A stretch of DNA of 64,000 nucleotides from Verrucomicrobiia bacterium (GCA_030425385.1 JAUIAH010000034.1:22579-86578); one strand, 5' to 3'. Positions 48,489 to 58,780 are shown, counted from the stretch's first letter. The notes: generated by a model from the letters alone, not told the origin. Program-made: numbers and translations.

Positions 48489-48620
48489 TCAGGTCGCCAA
48501 CAGTCGGCGTCTGATCCAGCAGAGGGCGCCGATGAACAGGCCAAAGAGTGCGAGGATGAGCATGCTGGTCTCCAAGCCTCCCGTAGCCAGAAAACCGTCG
48601 ATGATGGTGAAGCGTTTCAT
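48489..48620 (-). CDS. Possible small single-pass membrane protein (43 aa)
   Basis: From ATG 48620 the frame encodes one hydrophobic helix (SMLILALFGLFIGALCW) followed by IRRRLLAT, a positive-inside tail. It ends 23 bp upstream of the DUF1287 start and may belong to that transcript. Such small frames can arise by chance, so confidence is low. Confidence 0.35.
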   Translation of the reverse strand: MKRFTIIDGFLATGGLETSMLILALFGLFIGALCWIRRRLLAT

Positions 48621-48690
48621 GATTGGGATGGGACTATTCGCACCAGGAACCGCGTTGCCATGATAAGAAATGCCGGTCATTATAACGGTG

Positions 48691-51030
48691 ATGACGAAAC
48701 GCGCAGTATTCTGGCTCTCGATCTCCCTGGCCACGTTCACGGTGTCTCCTGGTCACGCGCTTGAGAAAGTGGACTTCTCGCGGGAGGTGTTGCCGGTTCT
48801 CTCTAACAAATGTTTCGCCTGCCACGGCCCGGATGCCAAGAAGAAGGAACTTCGCTTGGATACCCGAGAGGCGGCGACGAGCGATCGCGGGGGGTACCGT
48901 GGCATCGATCCAGAGAATCTGGATGAGAGTGAGGTCTTGCTGCGGATCCATGATGCCGACGATCCGATGCCTCCGGTGGATGCGGAGAAGCAACTGACAC
49001 CAGAGGAAAGGCAATTGTTAGACACTTGGGTGCGTCAAGGGGGAGAATACGCGGCCCATTGGGCGTTTGTTCCTCCGAAGAAAGCGGAGACCCATTCAAC
49101 GGTGGATGGTTTTGTGAGGCATCGCCTACAGGCGCACGGGGCTGACTTTGCGCCGGAGGCGGATCGTCCTACCTTGGCCCGCCGTTTGGCATTGACGCTC
49201 ACAGGGTTGCCACCTGAGCCCCAGGTGTTGGCGGCGTTTCTTGCGGAGGAGGATTCGGAAGACGCTTACGCCGCGTTAGTCGAAACGTTGTTAGCCAGCC
49301 CGCGGTTTGGAGAACATCAAGCGCGCTATTGGCTGGACGCGGTCCGCTACGGGGACACGCATGGGTTGCATCTGGACAATCGCCGAGGGATCTACCCCTA
49401 TCGCGATTGGGTGGTGCGGGCCTTCAATGAGAATCTCCCATTTGACCAGTTCGTCACCTGGCAGGTGGCCGGTGATTTGCTTCCCGATCCCACGCTGGCA
49501 CAACTGGTGGCGACGGGCTATGTGCGGATGAATCCAACCACCTCGGAGGGCGGCGTATTGCCTGAGGAATTCCAGGCAAAGAACAACTTTGATCGCACCG
49601 AAACGTTGGGGACGGTCTTTCTCGGGATGACCATGAGCTGTGCGCGCTGTCATACCCACAAGTATGACCCGATCAAACAGAGTGAGTATTATGAGCTGCT
49701 CGCTTTCTTTAATAGCACGGCGGAGAATCCGTTAGATGGAAACAAGTATGACTACGGTCCCGTCATCAATGCGCCTGCGGATCAGGCGGCTTGGGGCGAA
49801 TGGCAGACGCTGGAGTCAGAAGCGCGTGAGTTGGTGAAAGAGTCAGGCCGAGATTGGCGAGCCGCCCTGATGGCGTTGGCGGCAGAGGGAGAACCGGCAG
49901 CAGAGGCGTTGAAAGCGCGCTTGGAGGGGTTGGAAGCTCAAGCGACCACGACTCTTGTGGCGCGTGAGTTGGACAAAGCGCGGGAAACGAAGCTCTTGGC
50001 GAGGGGAGAGTATCAATCGCCGACGGGTGAGGTGTTAGAGCCTGCAGTGCCTTCAGTGATGGGGGCGTGGACAGAAGCGATGCCTCGGGATCGGTTGGGA
50101 CTGGCCCGCTGGTTGACGTCGCGGGAGAACCCCCTTGTGGCGCGGGTGCTCATCAATCGGGTGTGGCAGCGAGTCTTCGGAGAGGGCTTGGTGCGGACAC
50201 CGGAAGACTTTGGGGTGCAGGGAGAACATCCCACCCATCCGGATCTCCTCGATTGGCTTGCGGTAGAGTGGCAGGATCGGGGGTGGGATTTGAAACACAT
50301 GATCCGCCTGATGGTTCATAGCCGTGCCTTCAAACAAGATTCTGCTCGGCGCGCTGATCTCAGTGACCCTCCGAATCGCCTTCTAGGGCGCGGCCCAAGT
50401 TATCGGTTAGACGCCGAAGTGCTCCGTGATGTTGCCTTGTGGGCGAGTCATTTGTTGGATCCCCACATGGGTGGGGAGGGAGTGAAGCCGTATCAACCTG
50501 CGGGGATGTGGTTGGCGATGGCCCACCCAGCGAGCAATACGAAGAAGTATGAACGTGATCCCGTGGAACTTCTCTATCGGCGCAGTCTCTATGTTTACTG
50601 GAAGCGCACCAGCCCCCATCCGATGATGACGCTGTTTGACGCCCCGAGCCGCGAGTCCAGTTGCGTGCGGCGTTCGCGCTCGAGCACGTCTCTGCAATCG
50701 CTGGCGCTTCTCAATGAGACGCAGCGGGTGGAAACGGCGCGCAAGCTTGCGGAACGCTTGGTCAAAGGGCGGGACACGGCTAGCCAGCGCTTGGAGATGC
50801 TGTTTCGTTTGTTAGCCTGCCGGCCTCCATCACCCCCGGAGAGCGCCGCTTGCTTGAGTTTGCTCGAAACAATGTTAGAACGCTATGAGCAAGACGCTGC
50901 TGCTGCAGAGGGACTCCTGGATACGGGTGAAGCGCCGCGCGATGCCTCGCTTGCTGCAGCAGAAGTTGCAGCGTGGACGCAGGTAGCCATCACCGTGTTG
51001 GCGAGCGATCTCACGCTGTTGATGTATTGA
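48691..51030 (+). CDS. c-type cytochrome / DUF1549-DUF1553 protein
   Basis: A protein of about 779 residues. ATG 48691 gives the leader MTKRAVFWLSISLATFTVSPGHA; an ATG at 48670 is possible. The planctomycete-type cytochrome motif CFACHGPDAKKKELRLD comes first, then DUF1549 (RYWLDAVRYGDTHGLHLDN, FDQFVTWQVAGDLLPDP, SCARCHTHKYDPIKQ with a second CxxCH) and DUF1553 (RLGLARWLTSRENPLVARVLINRVWQ, RRSLYVYWKRTSPHP). It is shorter than the common length of about 1000 residues because the inter-domain part is brief. It pairs with the DUF1501 gene 24 bp downstream. The reaction is not established. Confidence 0.88.
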   Translation: MTKRAVFWLSISLATFTVSPGHALEKVDFSREVLPVLSNKCFACHGPDAKKKELRLDTREAATSDRGGYRGIDPENLDESEVLLRIHDADDPMPPVDAEKQLTPEERQLLDTWVRQGGEYAAHWAFVPPKKAETHSTVDGFVRHRLQAHGADFAPEADRPTLARRLALTLTGLPPEPQVLAAFLAEEDSEDAYAALVETLLASPRFGEHQARYWLDAVRYGDTHGLHLDNRRGIYPYRDWVVRAFNENLPFDQFVTWQVAGDLLPDPTLAQLVATGYVRMNPTTSEGGVLPEEFQAKNNFDRTETLGTVFLGMTMSCARCHTHKYDPIKQSEYYELLAFFNSTAENPLDGNKYDYGPVINAPADQAAWGEWQTLESEARELVKESGRDWRAALMALAAEGEPAAEALKARLEGLEAQATTTLVARELDKARETKLLARGEYQSPTGEVLEPAVPSVMGAWTEAMPRDRLGLARWLTSRENPLVARVLINRVWQRVFGEGLVRTPEDFGVQGEHPTHPDLLDWLAVEWQDRGWDLKHMIRLMVHSRAFKQDSARRADLSDPPNRLLGRGPSYRLDAEVLRDVALWASHLLDPHMGGEGVKPYQPAGMWLAMAHPASNTKKYERDPVELLYRRSLYVYWKRTSPHPMMTLFDAPSRESSCVRRSRSSTSLQSLALLNETQRVETARKLAERLVKGRDTASQRLEMLFRLLACRPPSPPESAACLSLLETMLERYEQDAAAAEGLLDTGEAPRDASLAAAEVAAWTQVAITVLASDLTLLMY

Positions 51031-51054
51031 TTGGATGCCTAACCTTGAACGACG

Positions 51055-52569
51055 ATGCCCACGATGAATGCCTCTAGCTTGCTTCGCGAACACGATCTCA
51101 ATATGACCCGCCGCCAGTTGTTTGGTCGCAGCGCTCTCGGAGTGGGAACGGCTGCGATGGCGCAGATGTTAGGTCAGGATTCGCTCCTTGCGGGTGGCGC
51201 CAGACCTGAGGTCGGGATGCATCATGAAGCGAAGGCCAAGCGGGTGATCTATCTTTTCATGAGTGGGGGGCCCAGCCATCATGATCTGTGGGATTTCAAG
51301 CCTAAGATGCAGGCGATGTTCGGCCAGGACATGCCGGAGCACATCCGAGATGGCCAGCGGATCACGGGCATGACTTCCGGGCAGAAGACCTTGCCTGTTT
51401 GCCCTAGCAAATATGCCTTTTCGAAAGTTGATAATCATCAGGACGGTGTCTGGGTGAGCGAGCTCTTGCCCTACACGGCCAAGGTGGTGAAAGAACTCTG
51501 TGTGGTGCGGAGCACGTTCACGGAGGCAATCAATCACGACCCCGCCATCACTTACATTCAAACGGGGAGTCAGATTCCCGGGCGTCCCAGCTTGGGTGCG
51601 TGGCTGAGCTACGGGCTTGGGAGTACTAATGAGAATCTGCCAGGGTATGTGGTGATGCATGCCCAGAGTAGCTTCGCGGAGCAGAGTCTCTTCGGGCGAC
51701 TCTGGGGAAGCGGCTTTCTCCCATCGGATCATCAAGGAGTGCTCATGCGGAGCCAGGGAGATGCGGTGCTCTACCTCAACAATCCCGCAGGCGTGACACG
51801 GCGTGATCGCCGGGCGCAGCTCGATGCGCTCATGGCTCTGAATCAGGCCCAGCACGAGCGCTTCGCCGATCCAGAGATTTTATCACGCATCAAGCAACAC
51901 GAGATGGCGTACCGCATGCAGATGTCCGTGCCCGAATTGATGGATCTGTCTCAGGAGAGCGAGCAGACGTTCGAGCTCTACGGTGAGGAGGCACGCAAGC
52001 CAGGGACCTTTGCTGCCTGTTGTCTGAATGCTAGGAGGTTGGCCGAACGGGGCGTGCGCAACATCCAGATCTTCCATCGTGGCTGGGATGCGCATAACAA
52101 TTTGCCCAAAGAACACGAGTCGCAGTGCCGGGATATTGACCAAGGTTCTGCCGCGCTCATCATGGATCTCAAACAGCGCGGGCTGCTAAAGGATACTCTC
52201 GTGGTCTGGGGCGGCGAGTTCGGGCGCACGGCTTATTGTCAGGGGAATCTCACGCACAAGAATTACGGGCGCGATCACCATCCACGCTGTTTCACAGTAT
52301 GGATGGCGGGTGGTGGGGTGAAGCCTGGGATTACCTATGGGCATACGGATGACTACGGCTACAACATCGCCGATGCGGACGGCAATCCGCTCTTTCCACA
52401 GCCCACAAAGGAACATTGGGTGCCGGGGACCATGCACATCCACGATCTCAATGCGACGATCCTCCACTTGTTAGGGATCGACCATCGAAAACTTACCTAC
52501 CGCTACCAAGGTCGCGACTTCCGGCTCACGGACGTGCACGGGCACGTGATGCACGATCTCCTGGTCTGA
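51055..52569 (+). CDS. DUF1501 protein with Tat-like signal
   Basis: A 504-residue protein with a twin-arginine leader (MTRRQLFGRSALGVGTAAMAQML) after a short N-terminal extension. The DUF1501 body is typical: AKRVIYLFMSGGPSHHDLWDFKP, INHDPAITYIQTGSQIPGRPS, KDTLVVWGGEFGRTAYCQG, GRDHHPRCFTVWMAGGGVKPG and DLNATILHLLGIDHRKLTYRYQGRDFRLTDVHG. It is partner to the upstream DUF1549/DUF1553 gene. The fold is related to sulfatases and phosphatases; activity is unknown. Confidence 0.9.
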   Translation: MPTMNASSLLREHDLNMTRRQLFGRSALGVGTAAMAQMLGQDSLLAGGARPEVGMHHEAKAKRVIYLFMSGGPSHHDLWDFKPKMQAMFGQDMPEHIRDGQRITGMTSGQKTLPVCPSKYAFSKVDNHQDGVWVSELLPYTAKVVKELCVVRSTFTEAINHDPAITYIQTGSQIPGRPSLGAWLSYGLGSTNENLPGYVVMHAQSSFAEQSLFGRLWGSGFLPSDHQGVLMRSQGDAVLYLNNPAGVTRRDRRAQLDALMALNQAQHERFADPEILSRIKQHEMAYRMQMSVPELMDLSQESEQTFELYGEEARKPGTFAACCLNARRLAERGVRNIQIFHRGWDAHNNLPKEHESQCRDIDQGSAALIMDLKQRGLLKDTLVVWGGEFGRTAYCQGNLTHKNYGRDHHPRCFTVWMAGGGVKPGITYGHTDDYGYNIADADGNPLFPQPTKEHWVPGTMHIHDLNATILHLLGIDHRKLTYRYQGRDFRLTDVHGHVMHDLLV

Positions 52570-52574
52570 TCCTG

Positions 52575-53381
52575 TCACTGCTGCAACTGTTTCCGCAGCC
52601 ATGCAGGGCGATCAGTGGTGATGGAGTCCACCCCCAACTCGCGGAAATGGCGCGCCAGCGCGGGATCGTTCACGGTCCAGCAGTGGAAGGCGTAGCCAGC
52701 AGCTCGCAGGCGCGAGACGAACGTCTGCGTGATTCTGTCAGGATTCGCCTGGGTGTCGAGGCCTGATGCTTGAATCTCTTCGAGCTGTGACAGGATTGCC
52801 TCATGGGTGGGTTGCCAACCGATGACTGGTCGATGCTTGTGACTCGTGAGCCAGTGGGCTTCATGTTGGGGCAGTTTCTGTCGGCATTGGGCGATCACCT
52901 TTTCGTTAAAACTGATGATGACGACTTGTGCGGCAGTGAGAGGCGAGTTCTTGAGGGCTCGTTGCAAGGGTGGAAGAATCTCTGGACCACATTTGATCTC
53001 CAGAAAGAGGCGTTTCCCATCTGGGACGATGGCAAGGACTTGCTCGAGCGTGGGGATGCGAGTGCCCTCATATTGGGATGATTTCCAAATCCCGACATCA
53101 AATGTTTGTAGTTCTGCTAAGGAGACATCGGCGACGTTACGCGGGTCCCCGGTGAGGCGTTTGAGATCGTTGTCGTGGAAACAGACTATGCGCCCATCCT
53201 GCGATAACATGAAATCACCTTCGATGGCATCGGCTCCTTGTTCCCAGGCAAGATGGAAAGCTGCTAGGGTGTTCTCGGGAGCATCGTGAGAGGCTCCCCG
53301 ATGGGCGACGATGTCTTGTGCAATCGTTGGGTAAACAAAGGCGAGCAAGGCAAGTGCTGAGAGGAGTGAGAGACGATTCAT
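52575..53381 (-). CDS. Secreted glycerophosphodiester phosphodiesterase
   Basis: A 268-residue enzyme from ATG 53381 with signal peptide MNRLSLLSALALLAFVYPTIA. The GDPD motifs are intact: VAHRGASHDAPENTLAAF (catalytic His and Arg), GADAIEGDF (metal-binding Glu and Asp), CFHDNDLKRLT, IPTLEQVL and LEIK. It splits glycerophosphodiesters into sn-glycerol 3-phosphate and an alcohol, here probably in the periplasm. It overlaps the stop of the DUF2452 gene, so the two are coupled. It is convergent with the DUF1501 gene. Confidence 0.92.
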   Translation of the reverse strand: MNRLSLLSALALLAFVYPTIAQDIVAHRGASHDAPENTLAAFHLAWEQGADAIEGDFMLSQDGRIVCFHDNDLKRLTGDPRNVADVSLAELQTFDVGIWKSSQYEGTRIPTLEQVLAIVPDGKRLFLEIKCGPEILPPLQRALKNSPLTAAQVVIISFNEKVIAQCRQKLPQHEAHWLTSHKHRPVIGWQPTHEAILSQLEEIQASGLDTQANPDRITQTFVSRLRAAGYAFHCWTVNDPALARHFRELGVDSITTDRPAWLRKQLQQ

Positions 53382-53830
53382 AGATTTCCGGATTCCGTCA
53401 GGTGCGTTTGGAGATCGAAGCCCTCCGCGATTTCGATGGGATGCCATTGGCCATCTGCCTGCAGACGAAAGCTCCCCACATACGGCTGATGCCATTCGTT
53501 GGGACCGATGAGAGAGAGGCGAAAGGATTCGTCTGTCCGGTACAAATGATAGGTTTCGCCCATGATGGGTTCGAATCGGAAATCGCTCTCGTAGATGAGC
53601 TTGTTCCAATTGAAGGCATCGATGACCTGCTCGTATTGTTCTTGGAGTTCCGTGAGTTGTTGCCGGAGGGCTTTCTGCACCTGAGAGGCTCCGCGCGATT
53701 TGAACGAGGTGAGGTCGTTCGGAACGATGGCTGGGCTGAGCGTGGAGGCCGGGTAAGGGAGATAGTTTGTCCGGGGCGCGTCGTCTGTCGGGTGGAGAGC
53801 GACATCTTGGGGGTCTTCGGCGTCAGGCAT
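53378..53830 (-). CDS. DUF2452 family protein
   Basis: A 150-residue soluble protein with IVPNDLTSFKSRGASQVQKA, a central helix and the closing pattern ETYHLYRTDESFRLSLIGPNEW...GSFRLQADGQWHPI, which fits DUF2452 (homologues include eukaryotic C1orf50). Its function is unknown in any organism I can name. Its stop codon overlaps the start of the GDPD gene. Confidence 0.75.
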   Translation of the reverse strand: MPDAEDPQDVALHPTDDAPRTNYLPYPASTLSPAIVPNDLTSFKSRGASQVQKALRQQLTELQEQYEQVIDAFNWNKLIYESDFRFEPIMGETYHLYRTDESFRLSLIGPNEWHQPYVGSFRLQADGQWHPIEIAEGFDLQTHLTESGNL

Positions 53831-53891
53831 CGCCCTACTATTGCGCGCTTCGCCCAGCTGTCGACTTTATGGGCGACTGGTCGCGGCCTTA

Positions 53892-54116
53892 TTAGGCCAC
53901 CGCCTTCTTGGGCCGTGCAGGCTTCACTCCGCGCGCGGGAGGGGTTTCGGCCGTTGCCGTCCCATAGAGGGATTCGACGGGTATCCCCAGGCAGTACGCT
54001 TCGCGGATGGCCGCTTGGATGTCTTCGACATCCCAGCACTGGGTCTTGTCGGTGAGCCCCACATCGCGGAGGGGTTGGAGGAGTCGTGAGCCGCACGACG
54101 GTTGGTTTGTTCTCAT
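53892..54116 (-). CDS. Small hypothetical protein
   Basis: A 74-residue frame, same direction and 61 bp upstream of the DUF2452 gene. The stretch WDVEDIQAAIREAYCLGIP followed by VESLYG reads like a genuine short helical domain, and the C-terminus is Lys/Pro/Ala-rich. No family is recognised. The spacing suggests it shares the transcript with DUF2452 and GDPD. It is moderately likely to be real. Confidence 0.5.
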   Translation of the reverse strand: MRTNQPSCGSRLLQPLRDVGLTDKTQCWDVEDIQAAIREAYCLGIPVESLYGTATAETPPARGVKPARPKKAVA

Positions 54117-54217
54117 ATCGCTATTGATTCAACTCCACCTTCGTTCAGGTGAGGCTGATCAACCGGTCGGGAACCGTGACATTCCCGTGACATCGATAGG
54201 AGAACGGAGACTTGGGC

Positions 54218-55270
54218 CTACTCGCTCTTCGTCGGACGGAAAGGCCATTCAGGGGATCCCTTGGGATCGGGAATAGAAGGCGCCTTGCCCAGGCCGAAAT
54301 CTTCGGGCTGCAGGTCGAGCCCTTCGAAATGCCCCTTTTCCCGGATGAACCCGAAGAAGCTGGGATAAAAGGGGTCGACGTAGTCCACGGTCGCCGCTGC
54401 TGGCACGTCCGCTCCCGTGAGGTGGAGGGCAGCATTGACCACCAATCGGCGGAGCCCTTCACTCACGAGATCGACGGAGGCGCCCATGGTTGTGCAGAAG
54501 GCAGTGCCGGTGGTGGTGCCATTGGGGGCAGTATAGGGATGGAGCCAGGCGAGGGGTTGCATGGGATCATTCTTCTTCCCTTCGAGCACCTTGGACTTCG
54601 GATCGAGCGTCTCGGTCACGGCGCCGCGCATGAGAATGGTGTCTGCATCCGTGAGGTGGATGACGCCGTAGACGTCCGAGGGACCAAAGACATCCTTCAC
54701 TCCGCGGAGGATTGGATGGTCCTCCTGGCCCTTTTCCGCCACGCCGAGGGCACCCTCGACTTTGTGGCGTCCGTGATGGTTCACCCATTGCTCGCCGAGG
54801 ATCTTCCGACCGAATTGGCCATAGGGGAGGGTGTCGCCAAAGCTGCCGTCCCCATTGAATGCGTGGGTAGCGGTGCGGAGACCGATCACTGGCTTGCCGG
54901 CATTGAGGAAAGCGGTGACATGAGCTGCCTCATCAGGACTCGGTTTGCGGAAACGGGTAGAAATGATCATCAAGTCAGCGTCATTCAGCGCTTTGAGCCC
55001 ACGAAGGCCTTCTTGATTGTTCGGGTCGATGAATTTGCCCTCCTTGTCCCAGGAGAATACCACGGTGCACTGGAAACCGTGATGTTGGCTCAAGATCTTG
55101 CCGAGCATGGGGAGGGCTTCTTCTGAGCGGTATTCTTCGTCGCCGGCCACCAAGACGATCCGCTTGCCCTTCCCGAGTCCCTCCTTGCCATCAAACACAA
55201 GGGTTTCGGCACTCTGTGCCGTCAGGGTCAGGGAAGCTAGGGTAAGGATGGAAGCGATCAGACGTTTCAT
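54218..55270 (-). CDS. Secreted ThuA-like domain protein
   Basis: A 350-residue protein from ATG 55270 with signal peptide MKRLIASILTLASLTLTAQS. The ThuA/glutamine-amidotransferase-like features are KRIVLVAGDEEYRSEEALPMLGKIL, NDADLMIISTRFRKPS, GKPVIGLRTATHAF and HPYTAPNGTTTGTAF. ThuA-like proteins are linked to sugar (trehalose/sucrose) metabolism in rhizobia and are common in Planctomycetes and Verrucomicrobia as secreted proteins of unclear role. It is divergent from the next gene. Confidence 0.82.
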   Translation of the reverse strand: MKRLIASILTLASLTLTAQSAETLVFDGKEGLGKGKRIVLVAGDEEYRSEEALPMLGKILSQHHGFQCTVVFSWDKEGKFIDPNNQEGLRGLKALNDADLMIISTRFRKPSPDEAAHVTAFLNAGKPVIGLRTATHAFNGDGSFGDTLPYGQFGRKILGEQWVNHHGRHKVEGALGVAEKGQEDHPILRGVKDVFGPSDVYGVIHLTDADTILMRGAVTETLDPKSKVLEGKKNDPMQPLAWLHPYTAPNGTTTGTAFCTTMGASVDLVSEGLRRLVVNAALHLTGADVPAAATVDYVDPFYPSFFGFIREKGHFEGLDLQPEDFGLGKAPSIPDPKGSPEWPFRPTKSE

Positions 55271-55469
55271 GCGGAACCGTTTAGCATGGATTGACGCATG
55301 GAGGAAGCCGGGAAACGTCCGTTTCTTCGATCGGAGGTCTGGATGCTCCGTTTGGTGACAATGTGACGGTTTTGCCTTGATCAAGAAGCTTGTGGTTTTG
55401 TAATCTACCCTGTCCGCCCTGACGGTTTCACCAAAGGTGGGCTCTGTAAACCCTAACCTACCACCTATC

Positions 55470-58400
55470 ATGCCTATCAATCCACTTCGGATAGGGCACG
55501 CTTGGATCGTGCCTACCCATCTATTGTTTCTCTGCACACCTGCGCAAACGGCTGAAGAAATTCTCTTTCAAGAAGACTTCAATACGGATGGCGAAGGGAC
55601 CCGATATACCAGCGCGGGGCGTTTCGTCTCTGAGACGGATGATCACACGGCCAATGGCGTGAGTGTGGATCAAGTGGGTCCCGTTTATTGGGGCCATAGT
55701 TCTGAAATCTCTTTGGTCGGGGTGCCTGGGCCGACGGCGGCTCGGCGTGCGGTCATTTCTTGGTACCACGAATTGACGGCTGACGATGTCACTCAGGACG
55801 CGTTTGAGATGATTGATGCAACCATCGCATGGTTGACAGAGGATAAAGCTAATTTGCGTGTGCTTTTCTCACCGGCACCGATGGGGGATGGCGACACGTT
55901 GTTGGTCGAGCGGCTGACGGCAAACGGTGCCACCGTCACCGGGGATGACATCGAAGCGCCATTGCCGGCAGCGTCCGACTATGATCTGGTCATTCATTCC
56001 AGTCAGGGGGCTCAGCCTAGCCGTTTCACCAATTTCCCGGTGCCTTATCTGACCTTCAACGGTCCCGATCATGACGATGAATTGGTCGGAACGATTGGGT
56101 TGAGTGAAACCAAGGATATTGGTGAAATCACTGTCGCTGCGCCAGAGCATCCGGCTGCTGGCGGAAAGACGGGAAGCTTTCGCTTCTTTGCTGGAGAAGC
56201 TCGTGTGGACTTTCCAGGGACGGGCGTGCCAGACGGATCGACGGTGGTGGCGACGTATCCAATCGTCGATATTCCCCCGGTGACCAGTCTAGCGGATTTC
56301 CCATCGTTGATCAGTGGCGCGGTGGAGACAGTGGTAGACGAGGGGACCATTCCGGCAGCCGACTTGGAGAGTGGCGAAAGTGGGGCCTTTTCTGGTGTGG
56401 GCGGTGATAACCCCGTTCCTGGCACCCCACTCGGGAGCTTTGCCACGGTCGCCACAGGGAGCTTCACGGTCAAAGAGCCTGGGACCTATGGGTTTGCGCT
56501 TTGGGTAGCTGGAGGGGCACAATTGCGCATTGATGCCGATGGCAATGGTCTGGATGAGAACGATCCAATCCTTGTGCAGGATCAACCGTTGATGGAAGAG
56601 GGCTTGTTGGTTGGGACGACGACTTATGGCGATGTCACCTTTCTCTCTTCTGGGAGTCACGCCTTTGAATGGCTGGCCTACAGTCCAAACGCCACCTTTG
56701 GAGCGGAGATCTTCTTCACTTTTGTCGCGGGAGCGGATCAGAGGGATCCCGTAGACAATCAAGAGAAATGGGCGCCTCTCGCTGACTGGGAAGGGAATGG
56801 AATCGATGTGCTCCCGATCAACTTGGATGGGGACATTGCCGTCACCAAGTATGACCAGCCCTCACAGATTATTGAAGAACGTCCACTGATCGTGGCTATC
56901 AACGGGCCTGATGAGGGAGGGCAAGTCTTCGGTGGCGGGGCCTTTATTGATTTCGAAGGAGATGGCTACTTTGCTGGAGCCGCTTTGAACAAGTTTAATA
57001 CGGAGGCGGATCCAAAGACGGTCACACTCAACTCCGTGGACCTTACCGGGGAAACCGATCTCAAACTGAAGGTTCTCCTCGCGGCCACGACCTTGGACTT
57101 TGAGACCTCGGATTACTTGGATATCAAGATAGATCCTGATGGCAGCGGCACTTTTCAGGATCTCATTCACTTCACCGCTCCCTCTGGAAATGACAAGTTC
57201 TTCTCGGATGGCACGACCGACCTGAACATCGCCTTTCAAGAAGTCACTTATGATCTTCCAGATGGGATCACGAACCTGACGATTCGAATAGAATCATTGA
57301 CGACTTGGTGGAACGAGGTGGTTGCGATCGATGACATTCGCGTGGTGAAGGAAGTGCCAGACCCGATCGAGCCTTCCCTCCCCCCACTGGATCTCCTTGT
57401 GTTAGGTGCAGATGACACCGGCGAGACCGGAGCCGATGCCCAGGTGCTTGCCTTCCTCCGCGAACAGTTCGGTGCGGAACAGATCCGCTATGCGAATTCC
57501 GGCGCCACCACGGGTGAGGAGTCTGCGGATGTGATTATCATGTCCTCCACGTTTGGGTCTGGAACGGTGCGTGGAAAGTTTCATCAGTCTCCAGTGCCGA
57601 TTGTGAACTGGGAAGAAGCCATCATGGACGCCAGTGCGGACGGCGAATTTGGACAAAGCGCCGTCGTCATCACCAAGTCTACCGATACGACACAGATGAC
57701 TCTCGGAGACCACCCCATTGCTGGAGAATGGGCGAACACGACCATTGATTTCCTAACCGAGCCAGGAGCGGAAACGTTGGGCAGCAGCATGCTTTCGGAA
57801 GGCACGACGGCGGTAGGGACGGCTGCCAATGGCAGTATCAGTGGTCTCAGCATGCTCTTTGTGACGGACGCGATGGGCGCTGTTGTCGAGGGAGCCGGGG
57901 TGAGTGGCAACGTTTCGCCGGCCCGGCGCGTGGCTTTCCCCATGACGGATAGCACGTTTGATAGTCTCACGGAAGAGGGCAAGACGCTCCTGACCAATGC
58001 CATTCTCTGGGCGGCAGGCGAGATCGGTGGCGATCCGCGACGCGAGGCGGTGGCACTGTCGGACGGCGCCTTGCGTTCTCCTAGGGTCGTCGATCTCGGT
58101 GAGTTGGAGGGGGATGCCACGTATGAATTCTCCTTCCTCGCGACGATCGGTGGGGCTTCCACGGCGATTGCCGGCAGCGAGACTTGGGGCATCAAACTCG
58201 ATCAATGGAACAATCAGGGGGTGTTTGGCACGACGGAGTTTGGCGTAGCGGATCACGTCTTCACGCCTCTTGACGGGAAGCGTGTGGCGTCCGTGTTCGA
58301 CCGTGACGTGCACGTCGCCTTCGTCAGTGATTCGGTTCTTGGAGAGACGCGTCTCTATATTGATGGAGAACACATGGGCATCTGGCAGGGGACGCTTGGA

Positions 58401-58769
58401 CTGGCGGGGGAGTCGAGCCTGATGCAGGCACGCGTTGCCATGCCGGTGGACGCCATGGGCGACGGCAGCGTGCTCTATGGATGGGCGACCTACAATAGTG
58501 CCCTCACCGCTGAGGACATCGCGGTGCTCGCGACCACGCCCTTCCCCGAAGGAACGCCGACGCCCGGTTCGTTGGCTGAGATTCGGACAGTTGCCAAGAC
58601 CAGCAGCGGATTTCAGGTGGGACTCTCAGAGGACCCTGTGGATCTCGAATACTCGACCGATCTTGTCTCTTGGGAAGTGATCGCCAGCGATGTGAAGGGT
58701 ACGTACGAGGACACCGATGCTGGGAGACAGGCTGCAGGGACAGGTTACTACCGTGCGGCGCGCCGCTAA
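55470..58769 (+). CDS. Large secreted multidomain protein with LamG-like C-terminal part
   Basis: A 1099-residue protein. ATG 55470 is chosen over a GTG at 55437; the N-terminus is hydrophobic (HLLFLCTPAQTAEE). Visible parts are a segment alternating beta-strands and Asp-rich loops (VLFSPAPMGDGDTLLVERL, SDYDLVIHSSQG), repeated later as LDLLVLGADDTGETGADAQVLAFLREQFGAEQIRYANSG with VIIMSS, so two Rossmann-like modules seem to be present. A LamG-like region follows (ETRLYIDGEHMGIWQ) and the common end LEYSTDLVSWEVI...YYRAARR. Function unknown. A perfect hairpin follows the stop. Confidence 0.78.
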   Translation: MPINPLRIGHAWIVPTHLLFLCTPAQTAEEILFQEDFNTDGEGTRYTSAGRFVSETDDHTANGVSVDQVGPVYWGHSSEISLVGVPGPTAARRAVISWYHELTADDVTQDAFEMIDATIAWLTEDKANLRVLFSPAPMGDGDTLLVERLTANGATVTGDDIEAPLPAASDYDLVIHSSQGAQPSRFTNFPVPYLTFNGPDHDDELVGTIGLSETKDIGEITVAAPEHPAAGGKTGSFRFFAGEARVDFPGTGVPDGSTVVATYPIVDIPPVTSLADFPSLISGAVETVVDEGTIPAADLESGESGAFSGVGGDNPVPGTPLGSFATVATGSFTVKEPGTYGFALWVAGGAQLRIDADGNGLDENDPILVQDQPLMEEGLLVGTTTYGDVTFLSSGSHAFEWLAYSPNATFGAEIFFTFVAGADQRDPVDNQEKWAPLADWEGNGIDVLPINLDGDIAVTKYDQPSQIIEERPLIVAINGPDEGGQVFGGGAFIDFEGDGYFAGAALNKFNTEADPKTVTLNSVDLTGETDLKLKVLLAATTLDFETSDYLDIKIDPDGSGTFQDLIHFTAPSGNDKFFSDGTTDLNIAFQEVTYDLPDGITNLTIRIESLTTWWNEVVAIDDIRVVKEVPDPIEPSLPPLDLLVLGADDTGETGADAQVLAFLREQFGAEQIRYANSGATTGEESADVIIMSSTFGSGTVRGKFHQSPVPIVNWEEAIMDASADGEFGQSAVVITKSTDTTQMTLGDHPIAGEWANTTIDFLTEPGAETLGSSMLSEGTTAVGTAANGSISGLSMLFVTDAMGAVVEGAGVSGNVSPARRVAFPMTDSTFDSLTEEGKTLLTNAILWAAGEIGGDPRREAVALSDGALRSPRVVDLGELEGDATYEFSFLATIGGASTAIAGSETWGIKLDQWNNQGVFGTTEFGVADHVFTPLDGKRVASVFDRDVHVAFVSDSVLGETRLYIDGEHMGIWQGTLGLAGESSLMQARVAMPVDAMGDGSVLYGWATYNSALTAEDIAVLATTPFPEGTPTPGSLAEIRTVAKTSSGFQVGLSEDPVDLEYSTDLVSWEVIASDVKGTYEDTDAGRQAAGTGYYRAARR

Positions 58770-58780
58770 TCTGATTTCCC